Shown here: positions 52,989 through 61,347 of the stretch, piece after piece
How the letters are laid out: the number at the start of each line of letters is the position of its first letter
Position numbering within the stretch: position 1 is the first letter of the stretch
NCBI RefSeq assembly: GCF_005938655.1
Contig: NZ_VCQT01000001.1
Coordinates: 62,001 to 126,000, forward strand
Reading direction: 5' to 3'
DNA from: Alloalcanivorax gelatiniphagus
Lineage (GTDB): Bacteria > Pseudomonadota > Gammaproteobacteria > Pseudomonadales > Alcanivoracaceae
Length of the DNA stretch: 64,000 nt
Position numbers and translations under genes: made by a program
Notes under the pieces: model-generated
The model's database searches: none
The model's input: only the letters and a program-made list of their open reading frames with translations
Told to the model about the DNA's origin: nothing

Positions 52989-53375
52989 TTAGCCCTCATC
53001 CATGAACGATACATGGGCGGCCACGACGCGCCAGCCTTCGGGCCGTCGCGCCCACACCTGGCTCTGGCGCCCGGTGCGGGGGTTCCCCGGCCGGGTGAAT
53101 TCCGTCCAGACCGTGGCCAGATCACGACCGTGGGTCGTGATACAAGTGTTATGCAGGGTACGGGCCAGATTGTTGCCCGGCCGGGCCGCGCGGAACGCCT
53201 GTATCTGATCGTAGCCGTACAGGTTTTCGCCGGCGCCGTAGCGCACCACCCTGGAATCCTCCCAGAATAACCGATCCAGCACCGCCACGTCGTTATTGAC
53301 CAGCGCGTTTTCGTATTCCTCGAAGGCGGCGCGCACTTCCGCCACCACCTCCGGCAAATCCAGTTCCCGGGTCAT
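52989..53375 (-). CDS. AtzH/HpxZ-like NTF2-fold protein
   Basis: 128 residues. DUF3225/SnoaL-like; core ENALVNNDVAVLDRLFWEDS, RYGAGENLYGYDQIQAFRAA and GRQSQVWARRPEGWRVVAAH. In Klebsiella HpxZ acts in oxalurate catabolism beside an AtzE-type amidase, exactly the neighbour here (ATGA overlap with its stop). Confidence 0.85.
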   Translation of the reverse strand: MTRELDLPEVVAEVRAAFEEYENALVNNDVAVLDRLFWEDSRVVRYGAGENLYGYDQIQAFRAARPGNNLARTLHNTCITTHGRDLATVWTEFTRPGNPRTGRQSQVWARRPEGWRVVAAHVSFMDEG

Positions 53376-54547
53376 TGTGATTGCTCCCATTTGACCGCCA
53401 GTTCAAGCAACGCCTGATCACTGCCCGGCGGGCCGATCAGCGACAGCCCCACCGGGCCCCGGGCATCGTGCAGCAGCGGCAGGCTCAACTGCGGCAGGCC
53501 TGAGGTGCCGGCCACGGCGGTCATGCACAGGGTGCGCAGGCGCACCTGGTCCACCTCCTGGTCGCTGGCGTTGAGGGGAATCGCCGAGGTGGGCGTGGTG
53601 GGCAGGCACAGCACGGTGTGTTCCCCAACCAGCTCCCGGACCCGCTGGCGCAGCGCGTCGCAGGCGGCGCGGGCCTCGGCGGCGCGGGCCGGGGTGATGG
53701 CGGCGGCGGCGGCGAAGCGCTCACGGACGCCGGGTCCGAATTGCGGATTATGGGTGGTGATCCAGTCGCCGAAATACTGCCAGGCTTCGAACGCCTGGGC
53801 CGGGCGGAACGCCTCGAAAAAAGCGTCCAGCGGGCCCACCGAGGCCTCCTGTTCCAAGGTCAGCCCGGCGAAGCCGTCCCCGGTCAGGGCACGCAGCTGC
53901 TCCGCCGGCTCGGCGCCGGCCATGTCCAGGGCTTCGCTCAACCAGCGTATCCCGGTGAGCGCCGGGGCGCTGGCCGCTGGCAGCAGCAGGCGGCCCACCG
54001 CCGCCATGGTGGCGGCGTCGCGGGCGAACCAGCCCAGCGTGTCGAAGCTCTTGGCCAGGTGGGCGGTGTGGCGGTCGTCCACCAGGCCGTGGGTGGGGCG
54101 CAGGCCGTAGATGCCGCAGTAGCTGGCCGGCACCCGCACCGAGCCGCCGGTGTCGCTGCCCAGGGCGAAGTCCACCAGACCGGCGGCCACCACCGAGGCG
54201 GAGCCGCTGGAGGAACCGCCGGGAATGCCGTCCGGCACCGCCGGGTTGGGCGGCGTGCCGTAGTGGGCGTTCTGCCCGGCCAGGCTGTAGGTGAGTTCGT
54301 CGGTGTGGGTCTTGCCCACCAGCTCGGCGCCGGCGGCCAGCAGGGTGTCCACCAGCGGCGAGGTATGTTCGGCGGGGGAGTGGGTTTGCCGATAAAGAGG
54401 ATGACCGATGCCGGTGACGGTGCCGGCGATGTCGTACACGTCCTTGACCGCGAAGCGCAGGCCGTCCAACGGCCCCCGGCCGGTGGGCGCAAGCTGTACG
54501 GGGTCGAAATCCAGAAAGCCGTTTTCCAGTGTCACGGGAGTCTCCAT
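53372..54547 (-). CDS. amidase (amidase-signature family)
   Basis: 391 residues. Ser-Ser-Lys triad visible: FAVKDVYDIAG (Lys), GGSSSGSAS, SDTGGSVRVPASYCG. Short compared with typical AtzE/HpxY-type proteins (about 460). Placed before the hpxZ-like gene and after the TRAP importer, so probably hydrolyses an imported amide or ureide such as oxalurate; this is inference. Confidence 0.9.
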   Translation of the reverse strand: METPVTLENGFLDFDPVQLAPTGRGPLDGLRFAVKDVYDIAGTVTGIGHPLYRQTHSPAEHTSPLVDTLLAAGAELVGKTHTDELTYSLAGQNAHYGTPPNPAVPDGIPGGSSSGSASVVAAGLVDFALGSDTGGSVRVPASYCGIYGLRPTHGLVDDRHTAHLAKSFDTLGWFARDAATMAAVGRLLLPAASAPALTGIRWLSEALDMAGAEPAEQLRALTGDGFAGLTLEQEASVGPLDAFFEAFRPAQAFEAWQYFGDWITTHNPQFGPGVRERFAAAAAITPARAAEARAACDALRQRVRELVGEHTVLCLPTTPTSAIPLNASDQEVDQVRLRTLCMTAVAGTSGLPQLSLPLLHDARGPVGLSLIGPPGSDQALLELAVKWEQSQ

Positions 54548-54553
54548 TGTCGA

Positions 54554-55837
54554 TTACATGCCCGACACCACGGTGCGGGGCAACCACAGGCTGATTTCCG
54601 GGAACAGATTCACGATCAGCAGCGCGATCAGCGCCAGCCATACCAGCGGCAGCGCGCCGCGCACCGCTTCCGAGTAGCGCACCTCGCCCAGGCCGCTGGC
54701 CACGAACAGGTTCATGCCGAACGGTGGGGTGAACATGCCGATGGCGCAGTTCACGCACAGGATCACGCCCAGATGCACCAGATCGATGCCCACCGTGCGG
54801 GCGACGGTGACGATCAGGGGTACCAGGATAATCACGATCGAGTTGGGGTCCAGGAACATGCCGGCGATCAGCACCACCAGGTTGATCAGCAGCAGCAGGG
54901 TCCAGGGGTTGTCGCTGAGCGCCAGCAGACCGCTGGCGATGGTTTCGGTGATGCCGCTGGTGGTCAGGTACCAGGAGAACGCCGCCGCCGCCGAAATGAT
55001 GATCATCACCTGGGCGGTGACCACGGCGCTGTCCACGCATACCTTCCACAGCGACGACAGGTCCAGCTCCCGGTACACGAACAGGCCGACGAAGGCGGCG
55101 TAGGCCACCGCCACCGCCGCCGCCTCGGTGGGCGTGAACACGCCGCCGTAGATGCCGCCCAGGATCAGCACCGGAATCGCCAGCCCCCAGGAAGCTTCGC
55201 CCAGGGCGGAAAGAAGTTCTTCCAGGCCCGGCCAGGGCTGCGGCTCCAGGCCATCGCGGCGGGCCCGGTAGAAGCAGTAGCCGAAGAACACCGCGCCATA
55301 GACCAGGCCGGCGCCCACCCCGGCCATGAACAGGGCGCCGATGGACACCCCGGCCACGGCGCCGTAGACGATCATGAAGATGCTCGGCGGAATAATGATG
55401 CCCAGGGCGCCGGTGGCCATCAGCAGCCCGAGGGTGAATTTCTTATCGTAGCCCTGCGCGGTCATGGTCGGCAGCATCATGCGGCCGATGGACACCACGG
55501 TGGCCGGGCTGGAGCCGGAAATGGCGCCGAAGAACATGGAGCCGGTAACGGTGGTCATCGCCAGCCCGCCGCGCATGGGACCCACCAGCAGCATGGCCAC
55601 GCGCAGAATGCGCTGGGACAGGCCGCCGGTGCTCATCAGGTTGCCGGCCAGAATAAACAGGGGAATGGCCATCAGCGGAAAGCTGTCCAGGCCGGAGAAC
55701 ATGCGCTGGATGATCAGCATCAACGGCGTGCCGTTTTCCAGGTGCAGGCCGATGAACACCGCCAGCAGCAGCGCCACGAAGATCGGCAGGCCCACGGTGA
55801 GCAGGCCGGATACCATGAAAAAGAAGCTCGCGCCCAT
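54554..55837 (-). CDS. dctM: TRAP transporter large permease DctM
   Basis: 427 residues, 12 or so membrane segments; GLPIFVALLLAVFIGLHLEN start, AISGSSPATVVSIGRMMLP and PPFGMNLFVASGL are DctM signatures. Co-transcribed with dctQ (4-bp gap) and the amidase (6-bp gap). Confidence 0.94.
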   Translation of the reverse strand: MGASFFFMVSGLLTVGLPIFVALLLAVFIGLHLENGTPLMLIIQRMFSGLDSFPLMAIPLFILAGNLMSTGGLSQRILRVAMLLVGPMRGGLAMTTVTGSMFFGAISGSSPATVVSIGRMMLPTMTAQGYDKKFTLGLLMATGALGIIIPPSIFMIVYGAVAGVSIGALFMAGVGAGLVYGAVFFGYCFYRARRDGLEPQPWPGLEELLSALGEASWGLAIPVLILGGIYGGVFTPTEAAAVAVAYAAFVGLFVYRELDLSSLWKVCVDSAVVTAQVMIIISAAAAFSWYLTTSGITETIASGLLALSDNPWTLLLLINLVVLIAGMFLDPNSIVIILVPLIVTVARTVGIDLVHLGVILCVNCAIGMFTPPFGMNLFVASGLGEVRYSEAVRGALPLVWLALIALLIVNLFPEISLWLPRTVVSGM

Positions 55838-55841
55838 ATCG

Positions 55842-56348
55842 TTACCCCGCCAGCACCGGCGCCGGTTCCCGGACCGGCCGCCGGCGCAGTATGCGCACCA
55901 GGGATTCCGCCAGGCGGATCAGCATCAGCACGCCGCTAACCGGAATCGCCAGGTAGAACCAGTACATCGGCGCCTCCATGGCCGGTGACACCTGCCCGAA
56001 GCGGTACAGGGTCTGGACCATGGCGGTGCCGTACCACACCAGCAACCCGGCCAGCACCGCGCACACCAGGGTGATCAGCAGTTCCAGGACGGTGCGGGCG
56101 CGGCCGGGCAGAATCTGGCGCAGCACATCAATGCTGATATGGGCGTCCTTGCGGAACGCCAGCCCGCAGGACAGGAACACCATCCAGATGATGGCATAGC
56201 GCACGCTTTCCTCCGCCCAGCTGAAGGAGGTGTTGAACAGGGCGCGGGCGGTGATCTGCACGCACAGCATACCGGCGGCGAACAGGATCAGACTGCCCAC
56301 CGCCGCCGCCTCCACCTTGGCCAGCCCGCGGCTGAATCGTTGCCACAT
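55842..56348 (-). CDS. dctQ: TRAP transporter small permease DctQ
   Basis: 168 residues, four membrane helices; SWAEESVRYAIIWMVFLSCG is the typical DctQ core. Between dctP and dctM. Confidence 0.93.
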   Translation of the reverse strand: MWQRFSRGLAKVEAAAVGSLILFAAGMLCVQITARALFNTSFSWAEESVRYAIIWMVFLSCGLAFRKDAHISIDVLRQILPGRARTVLELLITLVCAVLAGLLVWYGTAMVQTLYRFGQVSPAMEAPMYWFYLAIPVSGVLMLIRLAESLVRILRRRPVREPAPVLAG

Positions 56349-56369
56349 GATGATGCTCCCCGGCCGCCG

Positions 56370-57368
56370 TTACTGGCCGGCGCTCAGACGGTCCAGTTCC
56401 TGGCGGGTGGCCTGCATCAGGTCCTCGCCGAGAACGCCGCCGAACTCTTCATAGACCGGCTCCATGGCGTCGCGGAAGTCCTGCTTCTGCGCGTCGCTAA
56501 GCTCGATCACCTCGGTGCCGCCGGCGGCCTTGATGCCGTCCAGGTAGCCCTGCTCACGGGCAGCGGAACGCTGGCGCTGGTACTGGCCGGCCTCGCGGGC
56601 GGCTTTGGTCAGGATCTGCTGCTGCTCCTTGGGCAGGCCGTCGAACCACACCTTGCTGAAGATAAAGGCGGTGCCCAGGTAGCCGTGGTTGGAGAGCATC
56701 AGGTAGTCCTGCACCTCGTAGAACTTCATCTGCGAGATCGACACCAGCGGGTTCTCCTGGCAGTCCACCACGCCCTGCTGCAGGGCGGTGTAGGTTTCGG
56801 AGAAGGCGATCGGTACCGGGTTGGCGCCCACCGCCTTGTACTGGGCGATCAGCAGCGGGCTCTCCATGACCCGGAACTTGGTGCCTTTCAGGTCGGCGGG
56901 CTCGTGCACCGGCTTGTCGCAGGTCATCTGCTTGAAGCCGCTCTCCCAGAAACCGGCGGGCTCGAAGCCGGCGGCGCGCAGGCCGGCCAGCACCTGTTCG
57001 CCCACAGGGCCGTCCAGGAATTCATAGGCCACCTCCCGGGAGGGGAACAGGAACGGCAGGTCGATCAGCTGAAGCTGCTTGTTGAAGCCGCTCAGTTTGG
57101 CGGTGGGGATGGGTGCCGCCTGCACCGCGCCGAACTGCATTTGCTGGGCCACCTGCACGTCGTCGCCGAGGGCGTTGTTGGCGTAGATCTTGACCTGGAT
57201 GGCGCCGCCGCTGCGCTCCTCCACCAGTTCCTTGAAGCGCTCGGCCCCTTCCTGCTGGGCACTGTCCTCGGGGAGGTCATGGTGCAATTTGACGACGGTG
57301 GCGGCCTGGGCGCCCAGGCCGAGCAGGCACAGGGCCAGCACGGCGAGCGAACGGGTAACACGGATCAT
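56370..57368 (-). CDS. dctP: TRAP transporter substrate-binding protein DctP
   Basis: 332 residues from ATG 57368. Signal peptide ends GAQA; DctP domain with the ligand-carboxylate Arg in TKFRVMES and QQGVVDCQENP. Ligand probably an organic anion, perhaps oxalurate, oxamate or a ureide. First gene of dctPQM-amidase-hpxZ-gntR, driven by the sigma-54 promoter at 57412. Confidence 0.93.
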   Translation of the reverse strand: MIRVTRSLAVLALCLLGLGAQAATVVKLHHDLPEDSAQQEGAERFKELVEERSGGAIQVKIYANNALGDDVQVAQQMQFGAVQAAPIPTAKLSGFNKQLQLIDLPFLFPSREVAYEFLDGPVGEQVLAGLRAAGFEPAGFWESGFKQMTCDKPVHEPADLKGTKFRVMESPLLIAQYKAVGANPVPIAFSETYTALQQGVVDCQENPLVSISQMKFYEVQDYLMLSNHGYLGTAFIFSKVWFDGLPKEQQQILTKAAREAGQYQRQRSAAREQGYLDGIKAAGGTEVIELSDAQKQDFRDAMEPVYEEFGGVLGEDLMQATRQELDRLSAGQ

Positions 57369-57411
57369 GGAGCGTCTCCTGCCAGAGTGGGATAAGGACA
57401 GGAAGGACAGA

Positions 57412-57426
57412 GCAGGCTTTGTGCCA
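57412..57426 (-). promoter_or_regulatory. sigma-54 type promoter of the TRAP operon
   Basis: Minus strand TGGCAC-AAAGC-CTGC: full -24 match, GG-N10-GC spacing, 44 bp before dctP. GGTGCA at 57491-57496 is an NtrC-like half-site upstream. Confidence 0.7.
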
Positions 57427-57508
57427 AAATCGTTTTTTCTTATGCAACAATGGGTTAGGTATTTATTGAAGACAATAAAAGTCCCCAAACGGTGCACGGT
57501 GCCCCGAA

Positions 57509-57516
57509 TGTATACA
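57509..57516. promoter_or_regulatory. TGTATACA operator
   Basis: ATGTATACACA, 83 bp upstream of the sigma-54 elements and 141 bp before dctP. Position fits interference with an enhancer loop rather than direct promoter blocking. Confidence 0.6.
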
Positions 57517-57538
57517 CAGCAGTCGGGTGGGGGGTGTT

Positions 57539-57618
57539 GTAGGAGCGGCTGGGCGGCACTCCGCTTTAGCCGCGATTTCCTCGGGAGCCACCTTCATCGC
57601 GACTGAAGTCGCTCCTAC
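57539..57618. repeat. degenerate inverted REP pair
   Basis: GTAGGAGCGG at 57539 with an interrupted core (insertion before TTTAGCCGCGAT), facing an intact complement ATCGCGACTGAAGTCGCTCC at 57596-57618. Same family as 42755 and 61652. Confidence 0.8.
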
Positions 57619-57693
57619 ATCCAAGGCACGGAAGGCACCCACGCAGAGCTGCGCCCCGGCTGGAGCGAGATTTCCCGCCGAAGCGCGATGGAC

Positions 57694-57730
57694 CAAAAAA
57701 AGGCGACGACCGGGGGGCCGGGCCGTCGCC
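57694..57730 (-). terminator. intrinsic terminator after the hpxW-like gene
   Basis: On the minus strand GGCGACG ... CGTCGCC stem with an inner CGG/CCG stem followed by a run of T (A-run at 57694-57701). Ends the tsup-hpxW transcript. Confidence 0.8.
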
Positions 57731-57763
57731 GAGGGGGTTGCTCTTTAAGGCGGGGCGGGGGCG

Positions 57764-59356
57764 TCAGAGTGTCGCTACCACCCCGTCGCTGCGCGGATCA
57801 CTGGCGCCCTCGATCACGCCATCCGGGTGCCGCACCACGGCGCCGGCATGGCCCATGGTGTCGCTGAAGTCCTGGTCCAGCACTTCCACCTGGTGGCCGG
57901 CGTCGCGCAGTTGCTGAACCAGCCGCGCCTCGAAGCGGGCTTCCAGTTTCAGGCTGGTGCTCTCATCGCCCCAGGTGCGGCCCAGCAGCCAGCGCGGCGC
58001 GGTGACCGCCTGCTGCAGGGGTTGATCGAACAGGCCATAGCGGCTGAACACCGCCGCCTGGGTTTGCGGCTGGCCTTCGCCACCCATGGTGCCGTAGACC
58101 ATGGTGCGGCCATCGTCGAAGCGGGCCATGGCCGGGTTCAGGGTGTGGAACGGCTTGCGACCCGGTTTCAGGGCCTGGGGCGCGTCCGGGTCCAGGGAGA
58201 AGCTGATGCCCCGGTTCTGCCACAGCACCCCGGATGAGGGCAGCACCACGCCGGAGCCGAACTCCCAGTAGATGCTCTGGATAAAGCTGGCGCTGCGGCC
58301 CTCGCGGTCGATGCAGCCCATCCAGATGGTGTCGCCGGGCAGCGCCGGCTGCGGCCAGGGCAGGGCGGTGGCCGGGTCGATGCGGGCGGCCCGTTCGGCC
58401 AGGTCGGCGTCGGTGAGGAAATCCGCCGGGTCCACATCCATGTAGGCCGGGTCGGTGCAGTGCCGGTCGCGGATCAGGAACGCCTGCTTGGTGGCTTCCA
58501 CCAGACCGTGCAGATGGTCGAAGCCCTCGCCCTTGGTAACGCCCAGGCGGTCGAACAGGCCCAGGATCATCAGCGACGCCATGCCCTGGGTGGGCGGCGG
58601 CTGGTTGTAGAGGGTGGCGTTGCGCAGCCGGGTGGAGAGCGGTTCCACCACCCGGGCGTGATAGGCGGCCAGGTCCTCGCGGCTCACCGGGCTGCCCACC
58701 CGGGCCAGGTCCTCGGCCATGGCCGAGGCCAGTTCGCCGCGATAGAAATCGTCCAGCCCGGCCTTGCCGAGCCGGGCCAGGGTGTCGGCCAGGGCGGCCT
58801 GGCGCAGGATGCGACCCTCGGCGGGGGCCTGGCCGTCCACCAGGTAGCTGTCGGCGAAGCCGGGCACGTTCCCCAGCTCCGGCAGCTTGGCGGCGGTGAG
58901 GGCGGCCTGGCTCGGGGTCACGGCGATGCCGTCCCGGGCATGGCGGTGGGCGTCTTCCAGCAGCCGGGTCAGCGGCAGGCGGCCGCCCCACTGGCTGGCG
59001 ATTTCCCCGGCCCGCTGCCAGCCGCTGATGGTGCCGGCCACGGTGAGGGCGGCCAGCGGGCCCCGGGAGGGGATCACGTCGTGGCCGCGGCTGCGGTAGA
59101 AGTCCACGTCGGCGGCGGCGGCCGCCGGGCCGCAGGCCTCGATGGCGCGGGGCGCCTGGCCGGGCTCCGCCAGCAGCCAGAAGCCATCGCCACCGATGGC
59201 GTTCATGTGCGGGTAGACCACGGCGATGGCGGCGGCGGCGGCGATCATCGCCTCGGCGGCGTTACCGCCCTCGCGGAGAACGTCCCGCCCGGCCTGGGCG
59301 GCCAGGTGGTGCGGTGCGACGAAGACGCCGCCCAGGGCGCGTTTGGTGTGCAGCAT
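57764..59356 (-). CDS. gamma-glutamyltransferase-family hydrolase, HpxW-like (oxamate amidohydrolase)
   Basis: 530 residues. Ntn-hydrolase proenzyme; T343 in PGDTIWMGCIDREG aligns with the autocatalytic Thr of gamma-glutamyltransferases, but the TTH motif is replaced by TIW, as expected for the HpxW branch. HpxW in Klebsiella turns oxamate into oxalate and ammonia. Second gene after the TSUP transporter (9-bp gap). Confidence 0.85.
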   Translation of the reverse strand: MLHTKRALGGVFVAPHHLAAQAGRDVLREGGNAAEAMIAAAAAIAVVYPHMNAIGGDGFWLLAEPGQAPRAIEACGPAAAAADVDFYRSRGHDVIPSRGPLAALTVAGTISGWQRAGEIASQWGGRLPLTRLLEDAHRHARDGIAVTPSQAALTAAKLPELGNVPGFADSYLVDGQAPAEGRILRQAALADTLARLGKAGLDDFYRGELASAMAEDLARVGSPVSREDLAAYHARVVEPLSTRLRNATLYNQPPPTQGMASLMILGLFDRLGVTKGEGFDHLHGLVEATKQAFLIRDRHCTDPAYMDVDPADFLTDADLAERAARIDPATALPWPQPALPGDTIWMGCIDREGRSASFIQSIYWEFGSGVVLPSSGVLWQNRGISFSLDPDAPQALKPGRKPFHTLNPAMARFDDGRTMVYGTMGGEGQPQTQAAVFSRYGLFDQPLQQAVTAPRWLLGRTWGDESTSLKLEARFEARLVQQLRDAGHQVEVLDQDFSDTMGHAGAVVRHPDGVIEGASDPRSDGVVATL

Positions 59357-59365
59357 GTCGTTTCC

Positions 59366-60199
59366 TCAGAGCAGCCCGTAGAACATCCGCAGGGATGTGA
59401 TGAACAGGAACAGCGCGAACGCCTGACGCAGGCGGGTGGCGTTGATGGCGTGGGCCAGGCGTGCGCCCACCGGGGCCATCAGCATGGTCATCGGCACGAT
59501 CAGGATAAAGCCGATCAGGTTCACATAGCCCACCGTGAACGGCGGCCGTCCCGGATCGTCCATGCCGTGCAGCAGAAAACCGATGGCGCCGGGCACGCTG
59601 ATAAACAGCCCGATGGCGGCGGCGGTGCCCACCGCCTTGTGAATCGGATAGTTGAACAGGGTCAGAATCGGCACCGTCAGGGTGCCGCCGCCGATGCCCA
59701 TGAGCGTGGAGAAGCCACCGATCACGGTGCCGATCAACTGCTTGAACGGCGTCGGTGGAAGATGATCGGCCAGGGCCACGCCCTTGGTGCGGAACGCCAT
59801 GTTGGCCGCCACCAGCAGGGCCACGGCGGCGAAGATGGCGGTCAGGGCGGTGCCCCCCAGGTAGCCGCTCAGCCAGGTGCCGATCAGCACGCCGACCACC
59901 AGCGCCGGGCCCAGGGTCTTGAGCAGGGAGAAATCCAGGTTGCCCTTGGACGCGTGGGCCCGGGACGACATGATCGAGGTGGGGATGATGGTGGCCAGGG
60001 AGGTGCCCACCGCCACGTGCATTTTCACTGATTCGTCCACGCCCAGCAGAGTGAACAGGTGGTAGAGCACCGGCACGATGACGATGCCGCCGCCGACCCC
60101 CAGCAGACCGGCCATGACACCGGCGATAACACCGGTGGCGAGCAGGGCAACCACCAGGCCCGCCAACCAGGCGGCGCTGTATTGATCCAGGAATTCCAA
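59366..60199 (-). CDS. TauE/SafE (TSUP) family transporter
   Basis: 277 residues from a TTG start with AGGAG seven bases upstream. Eight membrane segments, duplicated motif GLLGVGGGIVIVP and GIGGGTLTVPIL. Family exports sulfite, sulfoacetate and other small anions; here, coupled to the HpxW-like gene, export of oxalate-type anions is an attractive guess. Confidence 0.88.
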   Translation of the reverse strand: MEFLDQYSAAWLAGLVVALLATGVIAGVMAGLLGVGGGIVIVPVLYHLFTLLGVDESVKMHVAVGTSLATIIPTSIMSSRAHASKGNLDFSLLKTLGPALVVGVLIGTWLSGYLGGTALTAIFAAVALLVAANMAFRTKGVALADHLPPTPFKQLIGTVIGGFSTLMGIGGGTLTVPILTLFNYPIHKAVGTAAAIGLFISVPGAIGFLLHGMDDPGRPPFTVGYVNLIGFILIVPMTMLMAPVGARLAHAINATRLRQAFALFLFITSLRMFYGLL

Positions 60200-60293
60200 G
60201 AGGTGACTCCTCTGACTGCGTGTTGTTGTGCCGCCCGGTGGTGCCCGCGAGAGGGCCTTCCCCAGGTTGCGGTGGGCGGTTTTAGGGCTTGGA

Positions 60294-60308
60294 GCAAGTT
60301 ACGTGCCG
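60294..60308 (-). promoter_or_regulatory. sigma-54 type promoter of tsup-hpxW
   Basis: Minus strand CGGCAC-GTAAC-TTGC, GG-N10-GC, 95 bp before the TTG start. Confidence 0.7.
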
Positions 60309-60312
60309 TTCT

Positions 60313-60320
60313 TGTATACA
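60313..60320. promoter_or_regulatory. TGTATACA operator
   Basis: TTGTATACACG, five bases upstream of the -24 element. Confidence 0.65.
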
Positions 60321-60390
60321 CGGGTTTTGGTAGGAAAGTGAAGGGTTTGGGGGTATTCAGGGGGTGAATGTTGGGGCTTCATAAGATTGA

Positions 60391-60407
60391 TGCACTTTTT
60401 TGGTGCG
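60391..60407. promoter_or_regulatory. NtrC-like enhancer site
   Basis: TGCACT-TTTTT-GGTGCG matches TGCACC-N5-GGTGCA at 10 of 12 positions, about 83 bp upstream of the sigma-54 promoter at 60294. The rest of 60200-60663 is G/T-rich on the plus strand with no credible gene. Confidence 0.55.
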
Positions 60408-60663
60408 AGTTTTGGGGTGGGTGGGTGGTTTGGGGGCAGGTTGGGGTGGTGGTTCCATCGCGTCTTTTGGCGTTGGCGTTGGGATCGGGGTCGAGCGAGC
60501 GGTTCTATGGGTGGGAGGTGGCGGGCCGGCGGCGGGAAGGTGGCCGGATCGCTTTTGGCGATTCGGCCATCCCGGCCTTTGGCCGGGACCGTCCCCGCGG
60601 GGCGGGGACGTCCTGCGCGAAGCGGTGCTTCGCTTGTCGAACCCGGACTTGGCTCCTCAGCCA

Positions 60664-60690
60664 GCCGCCTCCACCAAACACAAAAAAGGC
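60664..60690 (+). repeat. inverted duplicate of the tmRNA 3' end and terminator arm
   Basis: The 27 bases here are the exact reverse complement of 60706-60732, which contain the 3' terminal bases of ssrA (GCCGCCTCCACCA) plus its downstream terminator arm. Confidence 0.85.
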
Positions 60691-60720
60691 CAGCCCGTAG
60701 GGCCAGCCTTTTTTGTGTTT
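60676..60720 (-). terminator. bidirectional intrinsic terminator after ssrA
   Basis: AAACACAAAAAAGGC and GCCTTTTTTGTGTTT arms with an inner GCCC/GGGC stem and GTA loop; A- and T-runs on both sides make it functional on either strand. Confidence 0.85.
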
Positions 60721-61077
60721 GGTGGAGGCGGCGGGAATCGAACCCGCGTCCGCCAGCAATCCGCCTGTGGATCTACATGTTTAGTCTAGTCTATTGATTT
60801 AAGTGGCTGCGGCCCGACCGACAGGGCGCAGTCACCGAGTCCCTAAGAGTTTTAACAGCGCCGTCCGGGACGGACTTTGCCGCGAGCCTGTGTAGCGATG
60901 CTCGCCGCACTTCCCCACAGGCTGGGTCGTTTGGCGATAAGCGGGGTTTAAGCCGCTAGTGCGTAAGTATCGTCGTTTGCGATTACTTTAGTATGCCACA
61001 AGGGATTTACGAGCATTGTGACCCTACTCGACATGCACCACAGGTTTCTATACCGGCGTCGAAGCCATGTCGCCCCC
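60720..61077 (-). ncRNA. ssrA: transfer-messenger RNA (tmRNA)
   Basis: 358 nt. The 5' end GGGGGCGACATGGCTTCGAC and 3' end with GGTTCGATTCCCGCC and CCACCA form the tRNA-like domain. The mRNA-like part resumes at GCA (60978-60980) and encodes the tag ANDDTYALAA followed by TAA (60948-60950). A TACAAT -10 candidate lies at 61090-61095. Rescues stalled ribosomes with SmpB, whose gene is 640 bp away. Confidence 0.98.
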
Positions 61078-61347
61078 TGTGATCGGGCTATTGTAGGAGA
61101 TGGGGGCGGTGTGGGGAAAGGCAAGGGGGCGCTCGGGAGGTAAAAAGTTTCAGGAAAAAGAGCGGGTTACCGGCTTTTTGAATCCTTTGTCCTACAATCG
61201 GACCCGTTTGCCATCCAATGGTCATTACTTGTGCGCATTATCAAGCTACAGCGAGCCCCCATTCCGATGACAAAGCCGGCCGCTGATCCCGATCGTTCAA
61301 GGCCCTGTGCAGGCATACCCACGGGCCCTCAAAAGGAGCATGAGACT

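Noticed and set aside
53618-55939. 773-codon plus-strand frame rich in His, Gln and Gly
   Set aside because: Antisense to the amidase and dctM, both of which have intact motifs.
60368-60797. Overlapping plus-strand frames of 110-136 codons before and into ssrA
   Set aside because: They run antisense through the tmRNA and its terminator and are a common artefact beside tRNA-like genes.
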